Part shown: piece after piece, positions 55,201-61,200 of the stretch
Layout: every line of letters starts with the position of its first letter
Numbering within the stretch: position 1 is the stretch's first letter
DNA from: Ciona intestinalis
Lineage: Eukaryota > Chordata > Ascidiacea > Phlebobranchia > Cionidae
NCBI RefSeq assembly: GCF_000224145.3
Contig: NW_004190369.2
Span: forward strand, 1-64,000
Length of the DNA: 64,000 nt
Direction of reading: 5' to 3'
Position numbers and translations under genes: made by a program
Notes under the pieces: model-generated
Told to the model about the DNA's origin: nothing
What the model saw: the letters and a program-made list of their open reading frames with translations, nothing else
Databases searched by the model: none

Positions 55201-58200
55201 CTTTTAAAACAACTTTTTAACTGATACTAGGGACGTACCAAACCCGAGCAACTCGTTTTTTAACTCTCAGTACTGGGCTGAAAATTCTGAAAATTGGGTC
55301 AAGTGCCAAGTCTTATGCTATTGTTATCATGAGAGCGAAACACATTAAAAATGCAGCTACTAAAAGATACCGGGACTTATCAGCATAGATTTCTCTTTAG
55401 TCATTATTCGTTTGTTGTAAATTCGCTCTCTGAAAAGTAACGGATCGCAACGTTAGCGAATGTGCCCGTCTCGAATTACTTCCTGTATCGAATTACATTC
55501 GTATCAGCTTACACGAGTGCCCAATGTTTCATATCTGATTTTCAATAAAAAACACCAAAAACTTTTTTATATATATATATATACATTACTGGTGCTGGTG
55601 CAACAAATATAAATAGTTTTTAATTATTTATTTATACATAATTCAATGTTTTGCAACACTGTGAATTACAAAACGAGTGGTATCTTTAACCATAAGCCAC
55701 GACTTCTGTATGATTTGAATTAGTGCCTGACCAATATTACTTTATACAAACCGATAATGATATTTTGTAAATTTCAGATGCCAAAAAACCGTTATCATAA
55801 TTAGAGGTCGAGCGATATATCGGTTCATCGATATTATCGGCCGATATTTACGTTCTACCGATAATCGGTAACAATAAAAAAAGCCGATATTTCACCGATA
55901 TATAAATAGTTTAGGCCAAAGTTAGTATAGACCAAGTTAGGAAACGGCGCTCGTTACCGCCATTACGGAGCCCACAGAGCGTGAATCGCCTATACAAATG
56001 CATGGACGGCATGTTTTCATTTAGTTCTTGTAAGCGATACAAAGCTAGAAAACACGTATAGCGGTTGTTTTAACGTTTAAAATATAATTTCTAATATAAA
56101 TCTTGTTATATAATATTAAATCTAGGAATTAATGTGAAGTAAATTAATATTTTGACTGGTTTTCGGCGTACAGTGTGGTTTAACAGGGTACTTTACGCTG
56201 GCGATTAAAACTAGCAGAAATCAGCTTAGTTTACATAGTAGTATATGATCATACCTACGAATCTACAGAGCCATTCTTTACTACATTTATAACCCAACTT
56301 GAGTGGACATGCAGCTCCAAACTGCTTAAGTACTAGCAGATAAGGTGTTCGCATTTTCCGATTTCATAAAGACCCGTAACGCAGAAAAGGTAGCTTACTA
56401 ATTCAAGCAGAGGACCAAAAATAGTAACTCAGTATTGTTTTCCTCAATGTCATTTCGATATTAGGCAAATTTTACACAGATACCTTAAGTTTCGTTGCCG
56501 GGTATACGTGTTAAGTTTGTGAGCCAAAAAGTAAAATCACGGCAATTTACATGCAAAACTGCAGGTAGATACACCAGTTTATGGTAATGTTATGCGTTTT
56601 TGTTTGTATTTTTATATTTTAAACATGTTCTCTTTTGATTTTGGTTAGTAAACTTGATATTTTCTGTTTTTTTACTCTTTAATCGATTGAGTGTTTAATA
56701 AAAGTTGATTATTTTTGTGAGGTTTATTATTGTGATAAGATATAACATTAGTAGAAAGCCATTTTTACGCGCAGAAGTGCTAGGTTTTTAAAAAATCGCA
56801 ATATTTAAACGAAAAACAGCACCCAGCAATGATAAAATGCTATGCCGTGGGCTCCGAAATGGTGGCGTCTATGAGGTCATAGACGCGCGACAATGGATAA
56901 CAAGACTCGTTGTTTTAGAATCCGTTTCCTAACTTGGTCTATACTAACTTTGGTTTAGGCGAAATGACATACATCCTACTTGACTTTTACATGTGCGTAT
57001 AGTTTAGCCTTCACGCACCTGGTAGTTTAGGGTTTATGCTGGCGCTAGTTCAATGCCACGTGCATCATAGTTTGATCTTTTCGTGCGTTGTAGTTTAACC
57101 TTCACATGCGTCGTCAAACAAATAATAACATCTCTATTAAGTAAACATAATATTTATTTCGGCTAGTGCAGTTTGTTTGTGTATTATGTTGACGCTCAAA
57201 GAGACGCATAAGTGGACTAAAGTAACCTTGAGGGCACACGCGGCTGATAAACATGACATGCGTTGGAAACCTGATCAGACACTTTGACCAAGCTTCATAC
57301 TTAAGATTGTTACAAAGGAGTTAAATTAATTATTGGAACGAGTTAAAAAAACAAGTTAGCACTTTGCATTAATTCTTACAAACAAGTTCAGGCTCGGCAC
57401 GAGGTCGCGAAACCGAGATTCAGCGCAAGCCATGGTCCCTAGTGTCTGGAAAATCTACTGCAGATGTCCAATCTTACGCGACAAACTGCCTGTGGCGACG
57501 GTTAGCACAGCGTCGCTAAAATTTCACGCAGCAATAATAAAAAAACTCCAGGTGTTGCCAGAAAATTGCTTTATATGAAGTGGGAATTCTGACGTGCGTG
57601 GATGTTAATGTAATACTATATTAGTTTAGAGGAAAAATATATATATCTTGGATTAAATGCCAAATTATTCGCAAGAAAATCTGACCAAGATTGTTTTGGA
57701 TGCATTTAAAAATACGTCCTTGTATGTTTTAGTAAAATATACTTCAGGACAACTACTTTACCCTTCTTTGATTTAGTCGTTCTGGTGTTTCGTTCAACCA
57801 CACCAGGCCTTAATTTTGGTCATAACAGCAGGTTATCTTCCCTTGTAACCCTGGCGCGTCGTAACAAACTACAATCATTCACAAAATCTCTGCGTCATAA
57901 TTCTTGTTTGTAATGCAACAAATTATAAAATTTGAAAAAAATCAATTTAACAAAACTCGAGAAACAAACAAAATTAATTAAACCAGAGTCAGTTATGTTT
58001 CACAACACACCATCAAAGCTGTGTTCGCCTATTACCGATCAAGTTAAATACAAATATTTAAGAAGTTAAACTTGTTTTATAATTGGAAAATCCAGGGGTT
58101 GCTTCCACCCCTGCAAAATTGTCAGGGTAGGTCTGCATACCCTGCACCATATAAATCGACCCAGTGCCGTTCCCGTATAGTCTGACTCGAGAGACAAGTG

Positions 58201-61200
58201 ATCTTTTCGTCAGCGTGTTAGCGTCTAAATACGATAATATAGATAATGATTGCAACATCTTTCGCAATCAGTCACATTTATTAAAAGCAATCGTATTGTA
58301 GTTGATTGTAAGTCACAGAATTTGGATTAAATCAACTACAAACGGTCGTAACTTTGACGCGCGCCGTTTTTTTTGTTTAGAGCTATCATGGCCTACCCAA
58401 TACACGGCCTAGGAATACATCGAAACTGCTCAGACAATAAGAGGCCTATTGACGCGAATAATGCCCATTATAATACATTGTTACGTCACGGTTTTATGAA
58501 TGGATTTTGCTGTCTGGCTGTAGTTTTTGCATCAAATAACAGTTTATTTACCATTCCCGGTTAAATTACCTTATTTTTCGGGTTATTATATCAACATCTT
58601 ATATTTTTTATAAATGTTTAAGCATGACTGAACAGATATGGGTTACTTTTAACCACGTGCCGCATACAAGTAAGTTTTACCGACAGTTTAGTTTGGCTCA
58701 GTCGATTATTTGCGTCATAATAAAAAACAGGTTGGGTATAACACGAGCGCCCGAAACATTGGGCGCTCGTGTTATACGATACCGACTGTAATTCAAGACG
58801 TGCAAATTTGCGCTGCTGTTGCGATTTGGCTGTCACGCCCGGCTACGCGTCTTTTAAATCCTCGGCAATATTGCCGATGTCTTTTAAAAACCGTCGGCAA
58901 CCAGTTGCCGAAGTACTTTTATACGAGTCTCCAGGGCTGTATATATATACATATACTTTTTATTTATATTTGCATACTAACGTAAACAAAGCCAAAAGTT
59001 ACCGATTACTTTGTTACCAGAAAATTTCCGATGCGTGGCAGTTTACTTAACTCGCAAGCGTTACAATCATTAATTACTTAATATTTGGACGTTTTTTTTA
59101 CACTTTGGTTTACAAGACTAAGCTTAGTTAAAATTAATGTATGGAATACAAACGATTAATCAATGTTAAAGTACATTTTAGGTACGAATTAGCGCCTTAA
59201 AAAAAGACATGTAATCGTATATTATTCGCTAATTTTTAAATTTCTAATTTTTAAATTTTTTTTTTCATATGCAGTAGCCAGTAGCGTTTATAAAACTATG
59301 CTTAGTTCAAAATACTTTATGGAGTACAATCACTAACTTAAAGTTTTAGGTGCATTTTGAATTTGGCGCATTTTATCAAACAGTGAAGTAGTTGTAATTA
59401 ATCGCTAATTATGCGGTTTTAATTCTGAAAATTTAGTCTTAAAATTATAAATATATATTAAGATTTGATTTCAATAAGGAGATTAAAGAATAAATGCTAG
59501 AGGTAAGAATTTAGTTATATGCAAAAAAAGTCGTCCAAAAATCAACAACAACAAGAACAACTATTCAACGAAAAAGGATCTATATGAGCACTAACGTGCT
59601 TAAAAACTATATATATTTGCTATTTAGCTAATGTAGTTTTACCATAAAGTAGGGAATCAAATTTTATGAAAAGTCTATACTAAAATAATAATTGATAACA
59701 AACCTACCTTGTTCCTCTTCTGTTGGTAATGGAAAACCATTATCTTCATACCATTGCTGCCACATATATAGTGGAGTGCCATCGGACCATTGAAATGATC
59801 TTAAATCTTCGTTAACCCGTGTGAAATCTAACCACACTGCATTTTGTTTATTTAGTACACCAGTTTCCTTTAATTGTGCTATACCCGTTAACAACTCATA
59901 TGTAGTTTCCTTTGAAATAAAATATTAAAACATTACAAAAACAGCTGCCACATTGTAACATGAAAAGTTCACCAGGGTTGCATTAAAAAGAAAGGTGTAC
60001 GAGAATACGTGCTTATTCAGGCAAAAAGCGTGGCTCATCCGAATAATACAGAGCACATGGTTTGCGGTAAAAAAGACGTCTTATTTCGAAATTTCCAACA
60101 AAAAGTATTTGATTAAAAATTATTCATAGGCTAACTGTTGCAGCAGTGGTGCAACCAGCGCATTCAAAAGGGGACCGTCATACAGACATTTACAACCAAA
60201 ACAGTCTATGGGACAAGTAAACTTGGCTAGGCACTTGTCCCTTAACATTCATATTGAATGTTAAATAGACCGGCATATTGATAAATTGGTATGTTTAGGC
60301 TTCACAAACGTGTCGTGTAAAAAAGTGATATAAAATTCTATAAATCGTTAATGCGAACGCACTGGTTCGTCCACTGGTCTGCCTGAGTGTATGTGCGAGT
60401 ATGCGTGCGTGCGCAAGATTGCGTTGTGCTCGCACGCGGTTTGGCACGTGCAATCCTCTGCCTGAGTACATGTGCGAGTTTGTGTGCATCACGAGGTTAC
60501 GTGTGCTTTGGCGTGAATGAAGTCAGCTGGCAGGAATTAAACCGTAGCTTGCTTTCATTTGTAAGCTTTTAAAACGGGACAAAGGTAATGTCTTTATAAG
60601 TAGCCATTTAATAAGGCCATTAAAATAATCACCTGTATTTTCAAAAACATTTTTTTTTGTTACAAAATGCTTTTTTTACAAAATATTTTTTTCACAAAGA
60701 TTTTCGACTTTTGTCAAAAACTCAAAATGCACCGACTAAACCATAGTGTTACACTTCCTCACCCCGCCTCTTTTCCACCAGTAAACCTGTGTTATTTCGT
60801 AACAAAGATTTAGCTTGCCAGCCATTCTTCGTAAACATATTTGCAACCCTTATATTTTCTGGCTGTACCACTGCTTCCAACTTTTGCAGATAATAAAATC
60901 TGGCTGATGCTGACAGCTCAAAAATATGCACTAATTACGTTTGTAGTTGCCATAGGGGCAAATAGGTTTCACTTACCAAGTAAAACCGAGTTTGCTAGCC
61001 GCTGCTTTTAAGATGTGTACAAATATATATAGCATACATTGCGGTTTGAACACAGCATTTCTAATGTGTTACAAAATGTGCCGCGTTTGAAGAAAATGTT
61101 TGTTTCATTGCGACAAGTAAACATTTTGTTGGAACAAGTAAACTAATGCATTAACTTGTTCTTTGGACAAGCACCTAAAACAAGTTAATGTAGAGCCCTG

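Larger units (their letters stand above)
57119..59707. other. Right part of the 4.7-kb intron
   Basis: No exon of the lectin gene found. It contains the hairpin at 58736-58777 and the short palindromic tandem at 58848-58915. The rest is unassigned. Confidence 0.5.

Noticed and set aside
60295..60572. Overlapping open frames in the GC-rich stretch
   Set aside because: They arise from an imperfect duplicated, arginine-rich low-complexity segment without domain features.
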